A DNA stretch of 64,000 nt from the NCBI RefSeq assembly GCF_030272615.1, contig NC_081409.1, positions 650,784,468-650,848,467 on the forward strand, in the 5' to 3' direction. The translations under genes and the position numbers were made by a program. This document shows, one piece after another, positions 1 through 12,176 of this stretch. How positions within the stretch are numbered: position 1 is the first letter of the stretch; each line of letters begins with the position of its first letter. The notes under the pieces are model-generated. The model saw nothing but the letters and a program-made list of their open reading frames with translations. It searched no databases and was not told where the DNA came from. Origin of the DNA: Cryptomeria japonica (Eukaryota > Streptophyta > Pinopsida > Cupressales > Cupressaceae).

Positions 1-1850
1 AAAAATACATAAATAAGAGGTGTGCAAAATATGATACCACATAGATTTATAGGCCAAAATCAATGGCCGAAAGTGTGACATTATCAATCTGGGACATTTG
101 ATCCCCTGACAACGCCTATAAAACACAAAATTAATATACATTAAAGAGAGTTAGTATATCTTATAAAAAAATATTTTGAATTCAAGGTACTATTCTATTT
201 TAACATGTTACAAAAATTTTACCTCAGGCATCGAAGCTGCAGCTGCAACAACAGTGGGATGAATATGAGATGGTGTATTAACACTAGCTGCTGCATCCTG
301 AAATGCATATTGTTTCTATCAATTTAAATCAATCTATAAATGAAAATTTATTTACATTTACAAGTTTTAAGTGATTGATAAACAAAATGTTATCAATTCA
401 AATCAACACGCTTGTGTTTGCGTCTAACCACCAAACACCATATCCATCAAATCATCAGTTAACACCACAACCTCTACAGTGCTACCCTAACATCTACCCC
501 TGCAACATGTACATAGATGGGATGTGGAACCATCTGCATTGGCCTCGATATCTATCCCAAAGCTTATACCTAAACATATGGGACACACATGTTGAATGGG
601 CTCACTAGGGCTAGATGGTTCAACTATTGCATCATCGTTTGGGCCAAGAGGGTGTGATAGATGTGTGCCATGTTAAATTATAACATCAGTCAATGAAATG
701 GCCGCTTGAAGAGTCTGTACCTCCATAGACTCTTTCAAGGCTACTGGGACTATGACATGGACCACATGTTTTGATGCTAGAGGGATGCGATTTTGGGGGT
801 TTAGTACCCTCCGGGCTCCAGGTCTATCTTGGACAAAGCCTCCAACTCTACCCTAGAACTCTCTTCTATCAAAATAGTTTTGCCTCTGATTGGGGATAAA
901 CTTGCATTATAGTTTCCTCAAAAAATATAATGGAACCTCAAAATTATTACAAGGTGGTTGGTCAAAGACCATCCACCACCTATTCTAAAAAGTATTTTTC
1001 ATCGCCAAATGGTTATACCAATGTATAGGAAACCTCTTTGAATTAAGAGGTAAGGTCTCAGTGGTTTTGGGGTCATTTAAAAGAGCACATATTTGTGCTT
1101 TACTTATATTTTTTTTTCACTTCATTATAGGATAACCCACTAGCATAAAAAGCATGACATCGATCCCTATAGCTTTCCCATTTTGTAACTTGTTTGGAAA
1201 CTTCATTGAAACTAATAGCCATTGATTCTAGGTTTGTAGAAAGGGATGCATGATGCTCATGCTTGGATGCCTTCAATCTATACACCAATCTAGTTATTTT
1301 GGCAGTGTTTTGTGTTAATTGATTTATCAAATCCTCGTGTAGCTTGTGAATGGTCTATTGGAGAAGATGGAGGGTTTGTATCTTGAGGGTCTGGCTGTGG
1401 GTTTTTCCATGAGTTCTCAGGAGGTGTGTCTTGTTGGGGGGTAGTATTTTTAGAATCTTACATAAATTTATAATAAAAAATTAAAAAAAAATAAAAAACA
1501 ATGAATTCACATTCAAATTTCAAATATAATTTATCAAATAGATAAAATGGATGAAAAAAATTGACTTTCATACATGTTGGTTGCCTTGACATTGTGGATG
1601 GATTTTGTCTCCAAAACCCTGTGCGCGTATTTGCGGCTAGAAAACCCTCCAGAACAATTCTCATTCGACCACGAGTGAAAATGACCCTGTCGACCACAGT
1701 AAAAAATAAATATTCTCAAAAAATGTGAACATGTTTTCAAAAACTAAAACCTATTCGCGTTTCTTCCCATATAGACCTATAAGCATTTTAGGTCCGATTA
1801 GGCTCAGTAAAACAAGCCTAAAGGCAAACGGGTTATTTAAAATTTTAAAT
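1..1850 (-). repeat. Unidentified dispersed repeat, copy A (left part)
   Basis: This stretch aligns by eye, in the same orientation, with 13856-15930. Shared segments include the start (about 10-230 against 13985-14190), the middle (850-1330 against 14820-15330) and the end (about 1820-1850 against 15800-15830). It runs off the left window edge, and its right end is cut by the Ty3-like element starting at 1851. The rest of the copy resumes at 12177. Minus-strand translation gives the same conserved protein phrases in both copies, so this is a coding repeat. I could not assign it to a transposon superfamily. Confidence 0.7.
223..1330 (-). pseudogene. Broken intron-containing gene of repeat copy A
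   Basis: The minus strand carries protein phrases in shifting frames. They include a segment near 980-880 reading WWMVF, then PPCNN, then EVPLYFLRKL, and a later segment with CPICLGISFGIDIEA (about 590-540). The same phrases occur in copy B (RPPCNNYEVPLYFLRKLYC; CPTCYQICFGVDTIA), so they are conserved and not chance. A 75-base exon (223-297) lies between a TTTCAG acceptor and a GTAAAA donor on the minus strand. Copy B has a matching 74-base exon at 14189-14262. Several stops and frameshifts make it a pseudogene. The N-terminal part (1100-1330) is lysine-rich and helical in look. I do not recognise the family; a DNA-transposon accessory or transposase-like gene is an inference from its repeated nature. 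Confidence 0.5.
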
Positions 1851-2471
1851 AACATCGCGCGAGTCCTTATTATTACATTATTATTTCTCCATAATTTAGT
1901 ATTCACAAATGTCATCTTTTATTATATTATTATTAATATCTCACCATTTATCCATTAAATTTATTAAATAAAACATTTATCATATTCATTTATACGCCTT
2001 CATGCATTCACCTTATATACATTTCTCTATTTATTTAATAAAACCCCTTAAATATCCCCTCCTACCACTTACCATTTACCCTATACCACTCATCTTGCAT
2101 TATCCCACATTCATCCCACAACATGAACTCGCCCGAAGAAAATCTATTTAAACAAGCCCCTCTCTCTTATTTGAGCATTTGATCTTTATGCGTTGAACTT
2201 ATGTCAGTTTGCATTTAATATCTTGACATCTTATCCACTACCTTTGCATTCTCAAATTTCCATTTCCTCATAGCTTTTTGCATAAGTGCTTCTAAGAGCA
2301 AATATATCAAATGTGAAATCTTGAGGAATAGGAGTGCAATGGAGTTAATTTTTGTTGCATGTGTGTTTCTAGTTTAGATTTCAATTTGCATGTGTGTGTT
2401 TTGCAGGAAAAACTTCATTGTTGGATGCTGGAAGATTGAATCTCGTATTCAATCCATTTCCTCCATCTACA
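1851..2471 (+). repeat. 5' LTR of the Ty3-like element (5'-truncated)
   Basis: It matches 11552-12176 nearly base for base, including the shared terminus CCATTTCCTCCATCTACA. The 3' LTR has an additional first 55-56 bases (11496-11551) that are absent here. The break falls at AACATCG, present in both LTRs, which suggests a microhomology deletion or invasion of the older flank. A TATA-like CTATTTAAAC lies at 2144-2153. Confidence 0.85.
2144..2153 (+). promoter_or_regulatory. Candidate LTR TATA box
   Basis: CTATTTAAAC sits in the second half of the 5' LTR and is conserved in the 3' LTR near 11846-11855. Position and sequence fit a pol II TATA element for retrotransposon transcription; no expression can be shown from sequence. 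Confidence 0.4.
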
Positions 2472-2491
2472 ATTGACACGCTCGGTGGGAC
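2472..2491 (+). other. Candidate primer-binding site
   Basis: ATTGACACGCTCGGTGGGAC lies exactly after the LTR terminus. Its position is that of a tRNA primer-binding site. The tRNA was not identified, but it is clearly not the initiator-Met type used by the copia elements here. Confidence 0.5.
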
Positions 2492-5400
2492 AGCCTTGTC
2501 CTTTTATGAATCTTATTTTCAGTTGACAGAAAAATAGTTTCCTTAAATTTGCAGGCAAACCCCCATTTGATGCTTAATTCATGCATTTGAATGGTGGTGT
2601 TAGGCATAAGATCACCATCTTTTTGTTGTTTCCCTGCAATGTGTAGAGCTTGTTGAATCGTTTCAGGATTTGCATGGAGTTTGAGAGTTTTTTTTAACCA
2701 TTTTTTTAATGAATATAATGCACATGTTGTTTTGTGAAAGCCCATTTCTTCAAGGCACTGTTTGCGGGTTGCAGGCTTTATTTCTGCTTTACATTTGTTT
2801 ACAGGTTTCCAACACCTTATGCAAGCAATAAATGCACTTGCTTAAACGTTTTTAAAGCCATTCAAGTTTGCTTCCACGTTGCATCTTCAACATTTCATCA
2901 AACAATTTATATACTTTGTCCACAGTGCATCAATTTGTATCTCATCGATCAGTATCATTGAAACATTTTTAGCTATCTGGTCTATGTTTCCAATGTGCTT
3001 ATCTTACCTACACATTTCTAGATTTCATAAAACGGTTTACATTTTGTTTGCATGCACATCAATGCAGCCTAGGCGTGGAGTTTAGACCAATCTATTTTGT
3101 GCATACCCTACAACCTATTTTTGGTGCATTTAAAACTGTTTTAAACGAATCTGTTTTCTGCCACGTTTTACGCAGCCGTTTTCAGCAGACATATATTGCA
3201 AACTGTTTTAAAAAAATAAAATTGTTTTCATAAAAACTCCTTTTGCAGTTACGGTATATTGTGGGAATACATTTGTTTAGAGGCATTTGTTTGGTGAATA
3301 ATTCAGCTACATTGTTCATAATTCCACATTTTACATGGCTGGAAAAATATTCATACATTGCTAGTACGTATGTTTTAAAAAAAATCTGCACTTAACCTTT
3401 GAAAAAAATCTATACTTAAAACATTGAAATATCTCCCCAAAACCATTGGAAGAAATCTGCATTGAAACATTGAAAGGTCTGATAAAAATGTTGCAGCCAT
3501 GTCAGTTATCTGTGTATTTGTTTTACTTTGTAGTTATTTTTGTATTTGTTCTAGTTTAGATTAGATTTGGTTTTTGTTTTTAATTAATTTTTGTTTTCAA
3601 TTGGCTGGCTTTTAATTTAAATTAGCTTTTAGTTTTAATTGGTTTAATTTTAATGAGTTGGTTTTTAATTCTATTTCATTTTATATTAGATATGGTTTTA
3701 GTGTAAATTAGTTTTCAGCTTTTTAAAATTTATTTGTTTTTGTTAGTTGTTAGTTGTGAGTTTAGTTTTATTTTTGGTTTGTGTTAGTGAGTTAATTCAT
3801 TTTGTGTTTTTGTTACTTGTGTTTGTTAATTCTTTTTAATTAGTTTTGTTGGTGTCTTGGTTAGTTTTAATTTTGTTCTTGTTAGTTGCTAGTTGATGTT
3901 TTCCGTGTCTTTGTTAGTGTTTGAGTCTATGTCCTTGGGCTAATAATCTGTGCAGGAAATCCATCATCGCTTGTCAAAGATCATATCTTGAAACCACTTA
4001 CATTGTTTGATACAGGATGTTTGTCAAAGAACTTGTGATTTGAAATAGATTGTCTAATTTTTTAGCTTAGATCACATTTCGATTGGTGCTTTAAAATTAA
4101 CCAGTGTCTTTTGTGTCTTGAGCAATAGGCTCTTTTTGTTTTACCTTTTAGAGGGCCTGCCTCCCGAGAAGCCCTTAAGGCTCGGTGAGAGGGAACAACC
4201 CAAATGGTAACAAGCTAAAGCCAAGCTCTTCCGAACCACTATAAATAAATGTGTTTGTGACGAAGGTTGCAAGCAACGAATGCTGATTAGTTCATACCGA
4301 CGGCATGTCTCCCCATAAACCCTATAGAGCGCAACCTTTATAGGTTGGGAGCCTTCCTTAATGGAGCGTACACCGCCGCATGTATGGCCACTCGACCGAA
4401 TGCCCTTACTAGACACCATTTGTGTTAGAAGCCAAAAAACCTTCTAGTTGTTGATGCAGGAGGCCGGACCTTTGAAGCGGCTCACATTCTTACAGTTCTT
4501 AGTAGAGATACAAAGTTCACCACGGGGAGTTTTCGTGGGGACTGATGCTTGGCTGCCCCAAGAGAAGTGAGTGCCAAGGGTGGAGCCAGTGGGGTCAAGC
4601 ATCTAAGTATCCACTCTGAATTGCGTAGCTTAGGGTAACCCCCCAAGTGAGATTCAACAACTATTGTCCTGGCCAACCTTAGGATTGTGCTTGAATGTGT
4701 TTTTATTGCAAAATCAAACAAACATTTTGTTTGCCATGTTTTCTGAATGTGTGCACATACAAACAAGAACATTTCACAATCAACACCACACTTGAAATCG
4801 AAACACTTTACAAAAAACCTTGGTCTAAGCTTTGAAGTATCCAACCACATCGTAAAACAACATTGTCCTTGAAACATTGAACTTGTGTTCTCAAAACAAT
4901 CATTTCAAATCTCTTGAGACATCGCTTTTGAAGTTCTGATCTTTTAGGTCCTCGCATAGTTATATCATTCTAGTTTCCCATACCCTTTTAGGTCCTTGCA
5001 TAGTCTTCACCTAGTTGCACCTTTCATGCTTGCATATCTTATTTAATCATACCTAGACTTTGCATATCCCCCCTAGATCAAACCCATGCATAATCCCCTT
5101 AGATCATACCCATAATCTTCGTGTAGCCTTCCATCATTCCTTTAGGACATATCCTTAAACCTTGCACAAGTTCCTTAGGTCATTTCATCATTGGTCCTAG
5201 CATTTCATTATTATTTGCATACCACAATCCAAAAAAATCAAAAATCCAAAAGCAAAAAAAACAAAACAAAAACACATTGCTTGCACTTAGGATTCTTAGG
5301 TCTGACATCAACTTTTGATCATCAATCCCCCTTATCACTTGAGGTGCATCTTCCTTGAGTTAGGGAATCTATCAATGTCCTTGAGTTGGTATTCCGCTTG

Positions 5401-5786
5401 GAGTTCATCATCTCCTATTATAGCATGCCCTCTCTTTGATAACTTATCCTTGTGTCTATCCATCATAACACAAGTCAAACCCCACATTGGAAATATTTTC
5501 AGACCTAGAGTATTCGTAGTCCTTGCATCAAATATCATTCATTCTCATATCCCATTTAAGGTTTAGCTGCACAACACTTTCCTATCATATAGATTGCATT
5601 TTGCATCAACTCTTTAGCACATTCCCTTCTCAATCATGTCACATAGATTGCATTTTTTCATTGATCCTTACCACATCCTAATCTCACTTATATCATATAG
5701 TTCCCCCTTTGCACTTTAGTGCTTTCATCATACCTAGAGTCTCATACATTGTCCTAGGTCAAAGATCAGAACTATCGTAAATCTCC
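2492..5786 (+). other. Untranslated leader of the Ty3-like element
   Basis: No supported gene. About 3500-3950 is T-rich and almost free of C on the plus strand, built from degenerate TTTTAGTTTTAATT-like units. About 4140-4640 is a contrasting GC-richer block with no convincing reading frame. 4900-5780 is C/T-rich and AT-rich leader sequence leading into the gag-like frame. Short open frames here look like chance. Confidence 0.5.
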
Positions 5787-7079
5787 ATGGCTACCTTGGC
5801 CCAACAAATTTAGGATCTAAAGATAGAAATATCTGACATTCAAGTTCAACAAAATGAATCAATGACCCCTTTTGAGAAACAAATTCATGATATCAACAGT
5901 GACAAACTTCAAGGAATGCTATTCTTGAGCACAATCTTATCATACTGCCTAACAAGACTACATGGGGATGTGAATTTTTGAGCAATTATTGTGAATATCA
6001 TAGACATAACAAACATAAGACTTCAGATTGCATGGAACTAAAACATAAGATTCAAGACCTTCTTGATAATGGTATCATTGAAATTGAAGATCCTAATGAC
6101 TCATCTATAGAGAAACAAGGCAGTACTCCTAAGAATGATCAAAATAATACACCTATGTCTAGCAAGGTTCCATATGTGGCCTCCATCTCTTCCACGATGC
6201 CTTCATCTCCTAAAACTTCTCAACAAAAATCCAAGCTAACCCATTATTTTATACAAATCCAAGCTAACCCATTATTTTATACAAATCCTTTATACGATTC
6301 AGATATCTTAGATCCTATGCCATCATGCACTCCAATTCCAATCATACCCACTCTAGAAGGCCCCATCCAAAATGCTTCACCATCATGCAAAAACATGAAC
6401 ACCTTCCAAGGATCCCCCATGCATATCACAAACACTACACCTTCCTTAGAAGTGGCTCCATGTCAAGAGGATAATCTGAAAAATGAAGAAATGAGTTCTA
6501 TCATAAATCAAGATCAAGACACCAAAACTCTCCAATCCCATCCAATGGTTGAAAAAGATCCTACCTCCCTAGAATCCCATGATGATCCCCTTGTACCCTT
6601 CTTTTTCTTCCAAGATGATCCCCTTCCATCTCAAGAGAGAAGCATCCTTCCAAATCCTATTCCTAATCCACTTCCTAAGCAAGATCATGATGCCTCTTCC
6701 ACCTTTTCAAATGGTCCTACTCAAAATATAGTGTCAAACACCCTTCATACTCTATCCAATGGTCCTCTTCCATGTCAAGATCAAAGTATCCCTTTATTCC
6801 CTTGTCATAATTCTCCATGTTTGCCTCAATATTCCATCATTCCCATAAAGCCCTCTCATTATCCTATCATTCCTTGCAAGACACCTCCACCTCAAAGTGG
6901 ACTTGCCTCTAGCATCAAAAGTAAGAAGAAACCCTTTGTTAAAAAGATCTTCCAAAGCATGCATTATCAAAGAAAAGGGTTAGACATTCATGAAAAGGAT
7001 ATATTAGAACCCCCTGATATAAAAGAAAATCTTGATTATAATGGCTACATTGCTCACTCTCAAGATGTTGGTATCCCTC
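5787..7079 (+). pseudogene. Gag-like protein of the Ty3-like element, first part
   Basis: A short N-terminal segment starts at the ATG at 5787 (MATLAQQ). It has an early stop, and a frame change near 5975 joins it to a long open frame from 5978. That frame begins with CEYHRHNKHKTSDC followed by MELKHKIQDLLDNG. This is the short zinc-binding motif and helical tail seen upstream of the protease in plant Ty3-type polyproteins (family knowledge). The rest is rich in Pro, Ser, Asn and Gln with no catalytic motif. Most of a normal capsid domain is missing before it. The frame is interrupted at 7079 by a solo LTR. Removing that insert and one target repeat leaves the frame open into the part starting at 8245, so the insertion hit an open frame. 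Confidence 0.65.
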
Positions 7080-8244
7080 TGTTACTACTTATCAAATTGT
7101 CATTAGTTTCATATCCAAAGTCATACTATATATTCTAGTCGGTTAGTATTACCGAATCATGCAGTCGGTAAACACAGAGAAGTCGGTATGAACAGTCTAG
7201 TCGGTTATAGAAGAAAGCAGTCACAAAACACAGTATTCATCAAGCTACTTACTGAGTAAAGTTTCATGGCTACCGAGTGGTAAAGTTAACTCACCGAGTG
7301 AAACATTTTACTAGATACATTGAACCTGGACATGCACATGGAAACATGTCACAACATCGAGGCACATCTAACCATTTTTTCATTGGAAATTGCACTAGGA
7401 GATTGTGTATGATTACTAGGTCAATCTAACCAATGAGATATTTTGTTTAGCTATTCATTCGAAGAATCTTTTTGTAAGATCGAAGCAATGAATCAGATCA
7501 CCACTGTAAGAGATCTATTTATACAACATGATTCTAGGGTGAGATATGATATGATATGCAATGAGATAATAGTGTGTATGCATGAAGGAAGACTATTACA
7601 GAGACACAGAGAGGTCACCGAGAAGGTTATCAGTGAACAGTCGAAGAACAGAGTAAACAGAAGGGTTTACTGAGTTTCATTATGGGTTACCGAGGTATGC
7701 TACAAGCTAGGTAATCTTATTTAGAGCACATAGAATCAGCTTTAGCATTTCAGATGTAAAGTTGCAGATATTTGTAATGATTTTAATGTAACATTTTGAA
7801 GTTGTAAGAGAAACCTTTAACAGGGTAAAAGACTCTAACCAAGTCTATAAATTGTAAATCCTTTAACCAGGTGCTACACTCATATAGTGTTGTAAAATCC
7901 TTTAGTAAGGTAGATCTAACTAATCTTAATACTCCTAACAGGGTAAGCTATCAGAAATAGCTAAATGTAGCTCTAACCGAGCATTCTTTATTATTGTAGT
8001 AGTGAAGTTGTGGGTGTCATCCCCACCACAATTTTTCTCTCTAACCAAGAGTTTCTACGTGACCAAAATATATGTGTTATGGAGTGAATCATGTATGATT
8101 GTTATTTGTTGATTATAGTTTTATTTTATGTTACTGCACTATTCTGTCTATGTATAATAGTAAGGTTATTATCAAAGAAAAGTTTTGGAGTATTGATTCA
8201 CCCCTCCCCTCTCAATACATTAGCTTTCTATATTGGGCCTAACA
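7080..8244 (+). mobile_element. Solo copia LTR inside the gag-like frame
   Basis: The insert begins TGTTACTAC and ends GGGCCTAACA, and is flanked on both sides by the 5-bp target repeat CCCTC (7075-7079 and 8245-8249). Near its 3' end it carries GATTCACCCCTCCCCTCTCAAT, shortened here to its core CACCCCTCCCCTCTC, the usual end signature of long plant copia LTRs. The same signature occurs in reverse orientation at about 61790-61810. It is 1165 bp with no internal region or second LTR, which fits LTR-LTR recombination after insertion. Confidence 0.9.
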
Positions 8245-9342
8245 CCCTCATAAATTCTACATTTATCCAGTTAAATCCAAATACATGCCTTCCCCTTCAC
8301 CCCTTCCATCTATTTTAGTTCCCTATATCCCTCCATCCCTTATGCGAGATCAACAAAGGCACACATCTTCGAGCACCTTCCATTCATCCAAAATACCTTC
8401 ATATCTTTCCTATCTGTCTACACATTCTTTTCCTTCTCCAAGCAATTTGGATGCCAAGCATAAAAGTCATGAGTCAAACAATCCAAATGCATTTAAGGAT
8501 CAACATGTCCCATCTAATCGACATGTAAAAACAAAGCAAAATGTGATCCAAAAAGAAAAAGAGATATACAAAAGGCCACAAAGGCCCATTGAGAAAAAGA
8601 AAGAAATTTCAAAAATCATATGGGTTCCTAAGATGCTTGTAGAAGCAATGCATTCCAAAGGACTACAAAAGAAAGAAATTTCCAAAATGCCACAAAGGCC
8701 CACAAAGAAAGAAGAAAAGTCAAGATGTGTATGGCTTCCCAAGTCTTACATCGAGACAATTCAATCTAAAGTATCACAAAAAAATGAAAAATCAAGAACC
8801 ATGTGGATTCCCAAGTCACTCGTACAAGATTTGCACACTAAAGAAAAATCAAAATTGGCATTCAAGTTTTCTACCCCAGCTTCTCCCGCATCCACTATCC
8901 TAAAACCTATTTCACCTCTTTCATCCATTTTGGCTCCTTGTATCCTAAAATCTACATCAAGCTTTCCATCAAAATCACAAACTCCGAAATCCACTATTCC
9001 TCCACTAGTCCAACACCCCTCAAGGTGTGTGCCAATGTTGATCTTGCCAGCATTTCCATCCAACCATGCACAATTATTCCAACATCCCATCCATTATCCA
9101 ACACCTATGTTCTATCCTTCCATCCCTCTTATCCCATCCTTTGCATAAATCCTTATAACCTTTTCGTCTTATCATCCATTTCATCTCCCTTTACTATCAC
9201 CCTATCGACATCTTTGAGCATACCTTCAATAGCCATGGATCATTATTATCTAGAGAACAACTTGATTCCTAAGTCATATCTCCTATCAAGTATCCATCAT
9301 CTTCCAATAGTTCGAAAAAAGTCAACAAAAAAAAAACCATGA
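8245..9342 (+). pseudogene. Gag-like protein of the Ty3-like element, second part
   Basis: The frame continues in register after the solo LTR and stays open to 9148. It is rich in Ser, Pro, Lys and Ile. Between about 8590 and 8850 it has three copies of a unit of roughly 30-35 residues centred on WVPK/WLPK/WIPK, followed by a short helix and lysine-rich linkers (IIWVPKMLVEA, CVWLPKSYIET, TMWIPKSLVQD). After 9148 an overlapping frame reads on to 9342, possibly a frameshifted end. No enzymatic motif was found. The unit's role is unknown; binding of nucleic acid or a partner is only a guess. Confidence 0.5.
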
Positions 9343-9530
9343 AAGAAAGAAGTCAAATTGGAAAAAAAAAATGAAAAAAATGAAAAAAAAGAGAAAAAAG
9401 AAAAAAAAAAAAAAAGTGAAAAATCAGGAAAAGTAAAGAGAAAAAAATTCATCCACAGGTGAAAACCTGGCAAACAGGCACCTTGGGTAAGTACCATGAT
9501 GAAAACCTGGCAAACAGGTGTCATGCGTAA
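9310..9530 (+). repeat. A-rich tract and 30-bp direct duplication
   Basis: About 9310-9440 is an A/G-rich low-complexity tract on the plus strand. It is followed by two copies of a segment with GAAAACCTGGCAAACAGG (near 9461 and 9501), each followed by related text. No gene is supported. Confidence 0.7.
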
Positions 9531-10057
9531 TCCATTATCTTCTTGCACTATTCACTGGGGGCAAGTTACATTTGTGTGCATCCATCTATTATCCCCCATC
9601 CTCCATTATCCCTTATTCACTCTATATCCATCCATATCCCTTTTTCCACCTTTGATCTTGACAAGCTTAAGGACCTTTGCAGGCTTTGTGTGTCATATTT
9701 ATCGTACTTGATCCACACCCTTCAGCTCCTATCCTTCATTATCACCCCTTGAACTATGTATCCTATCTATGTCCTAGTCAAATCTATCCCTTGATCTTGA
9801 TCCGAACTAAGGACATAAAATGTAACAAACCTCTTGACATGGTCATTTCTTTGGACCATATGACACTAGTTACACCATACCCTTGCTTTATATTGCTATA
9901 TCTGGTCCTTGAGCTTGGATTAACATGCTACCCTATTCTGAGACAGTCCTTGACAATCACATAAGCTTTCTCCATCATTCGCTTATCCATTCATGTCCTA
10001 GTCATTCATTCATCCACTCAAAATCCCTTTTACCTTGCTAGACATAAGGGGCAAACA

Positions 10058-10310
10058 TAAAAAAATCTTAAAAATCATAAAATGTCCTTAAAAAATCTTT
10101 AAAATCATAAAATGTCCTTAAAAAATCTTAAAAATCATAAAATGTCCTGAAAAAAATCTTAAAAATCATAAAATGTTTTGAAAAAATCTTAAAAATCATA
10201 AAATGTTCTGAAAAAATCTTAAAAATCATAAAAGGTCCTAAAAAAATCTTAAAAATCATAAAATCTCCTGGAAAAACCCTAAAAATTAAAACATTCATAA
10301 AACCCTAAAA
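10058..10310 (+). repeat. AT-rich minisatellite (about 33-bp unit)
   Basis: About seven imperfect units of the form AAAAATCTTAAAAATCATAA followed by AATGTCCT (or GTTCTG, GGTCCT, CTCCTG). Unit length is 30-34 bp, with decay at the right edge. Confidence 0.85.
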
Positions 10311-11495
10311 ATCATAAAACTCCAAAAACATGCAATAAACATTGCGATGACACAAACACTTCGGACAAGCATGCAGCTTTGGAACTTCAATGGACTCATG
10401 ACAGGATGAGAATTAAATTGAGCAAACAGGACAATGTCTAATCAACTCATACACCTGAACCCATCAACTGTGAACAAAAAAAAAATTTATTCAACATGAA
10501 ACATATTGTTTTCTTATTTTCTCTTTATTGTTTTTTATTTTCCTTTTTGGTGACATGTCTTTTAGCTTTTCCGGGATGTCTCTGACTAGAGATTTTATCT
10601 CCAAGATGTCTTTGACTAGAAAGGCGAGGATGGGGTATGTTCACTTGTTTGCTAATTGCGGGATATTCCTTAGGAATGTGATGACACATCTTAGGACATG
10701 ATCACTTAAGATCATTGAGGACATATTTGTCTGATACACACTAAGGCATTCCTTTACTATCTGATATGTTTTCTTTCTTGCAATTGGTGTGACTAATTCA
10801 TTTGGATCTAATTTATATCCAAATGATTTTTTGCCTTTTGCCATAATAAGCTCGATGATGATACAAGAACTTAAAAAGCACAAGAATTCTCATCACCTTT
10901 CATAACCTATTTCTCATCATTCTTCATAATCATCACTTTTCTCTTCTCATCCTCCTTTTCATCTATCTTTTTCATCATTTCTTTCATCATCTTCTTCATT
11001 CTTCTTATTGCAGTGAGATTGATCAAACACTTCATCTAACCGATGCATGTCTTTGAATCTTTAATCTCTTTTTCAACCAACGTGCTTTGTGCAATCTCAA
11101 TGCCCTAGAGTCAATCAATCAATCAATCAATCATTGGATCACCTTATCTTGCGCTAGCATCAATCCCTATTAGCTTAATCGGCTCAATCAGCTTAATAGG
11201 CTTATCAACCTGGCTATACTGTTCATTTCCATCAATTGTTCAATTACGCCTCATAAGCTGTGCATTTCCATCAAATGTACATCTCAATCTAATTACTTGC
11301 GCAATATCAATCATCCAATCTTTCTCTCCCACGATCTATCGAGAGACCAATCTCCATCAATCTGTTCGATCAATCTCTCGAGGGGTCATAACCAATCAAT
11401 CATCACCCTTACCAAGACACCTCTGGGGCATATATCCGTTGATCATTTTCTTTGAAACAACGTGACACGTTGCACTGTCTCAAAGAGGGGCAAAA
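10311..11495 (+). other. 3' untranslated part of the Ty3-like element with polypurine tract
   Basis: No gene is supported. It contains a (AATC)n microsatellite (about 11112-11140) and T/C-rich blocks. At the end is the polypurine tract AAAGAGGGGCAAAA (11482-11495), directly against the 3' LTR. Such tracts prime plus-strand DNA synthesis in LTR elements. Confidence 0.6.
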
Positions 11496-12176
11496 TGTAG
11501 ACACATAAAAATTTCCATTAATTAGTCCTCATTTAATTTCAAATTTCTCCGAACATCGGGCGAGTCCTTATTATTACATTATTATTTCTCCATAATTCAG
11601 TATTCACAATTTCCATCTTTTATTATATTATTATTAATATCTCACCATTTATCCATTAAATTTATTAAATAAAACATTTATCATATTCATTTATACGCCT
11701 TCATGCATTCACCTTATATACATTTCTCTATTTATTTAATAAAACCCCTTAAATATCCCCTCCTACCACTTACCATTTACCCTATACCACTCATCTTGCA
11801 TTATCCCACATTCATCCCACAACATGAACTCGCCCAGAGAAAATCTATTTAAACAAGCCCCTCTCTCTTATTTGAGCATCTAATCTTTATGCGTCGAACT
11901 TATGTCAGTTTGCATTTAATATCTTGACATCTTATCCACTATCTTTGCATTCTCAAATCTCCATTTCCTCATATCTTTTTGCATAAGTGCTTCTGAGAGC
12001 AAATATATCAAATGTGAAATCTTGAGGAATAGGAGTGCAATGGAGTGAATTTTTGTTGCATGCATGTGTGTTTCTAGTTTAGATTTCAATTTGCATGGGT
12101 GTGTTTTGCAAGAAAAACTTCATTGTTGGATGTTGGAAGATTGAATCTCGTATTCAATCCATTTCCTCCATCTACA
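11496..12176 (+). repeat. 3' LTR of the Ty3-like element
   Basis: Full-length 681-bp LTR, TGTAGACAC...CATCTACA, matching 1851-2471. Its start is related to the ends of the LTRs at 32576 (reverse strand) and 55289, which all begin TGTA(A/G)ACAC. Confidence 0.9.

Larger units (their letters stand above)
1851..12176 (+). mobile_element. Non-autonomous Ty3-like LTR retrotransposon
   Basis: Two direct repeats (1851-2471 and 11496-12176) flank about 9 kb. The 3' copy starts TGTAGACAC and ends ATCTACA. A purine-rich tract AAAGAGGGGCAAAA (11482-11495) directly precedes it, and ATTGACACGCTCGGTGGGAC (2472-2491) directly follows the 5' copy at the primer-site position. The interior has one gag-like open frame with a CCHC-like motif. 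I found no integrase, reverse transcriptase or RNase H, so the element would have depended on another element's enzymes. The flanks (before 1851 and after 12177) both match repeat copy B, which serves as an empty-site comparison. The first 55 or so bases of the 5' LTR and the left target duplication are missing. Confidence 0.82.

Noticed and set aside
4141-4877. Minus-strand open frames of 92 and 131 codons in the Ty3-like leader
   Set aside because: No domain, no conservation evidence, and they lie in the non-coding leader of the element.
8500-9090. Minus-strand open frames opposite the gag-like frame
   Set aside because: They are shadows of the plus-strand frame, rich in Phe and Cys because of antisense lysine and proline codons.
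10058-10310. Regularly spaced repeats resembling a CRISPR array
   Set aside because: The units are contiguous with no unique spacers, and the genome is a plant.
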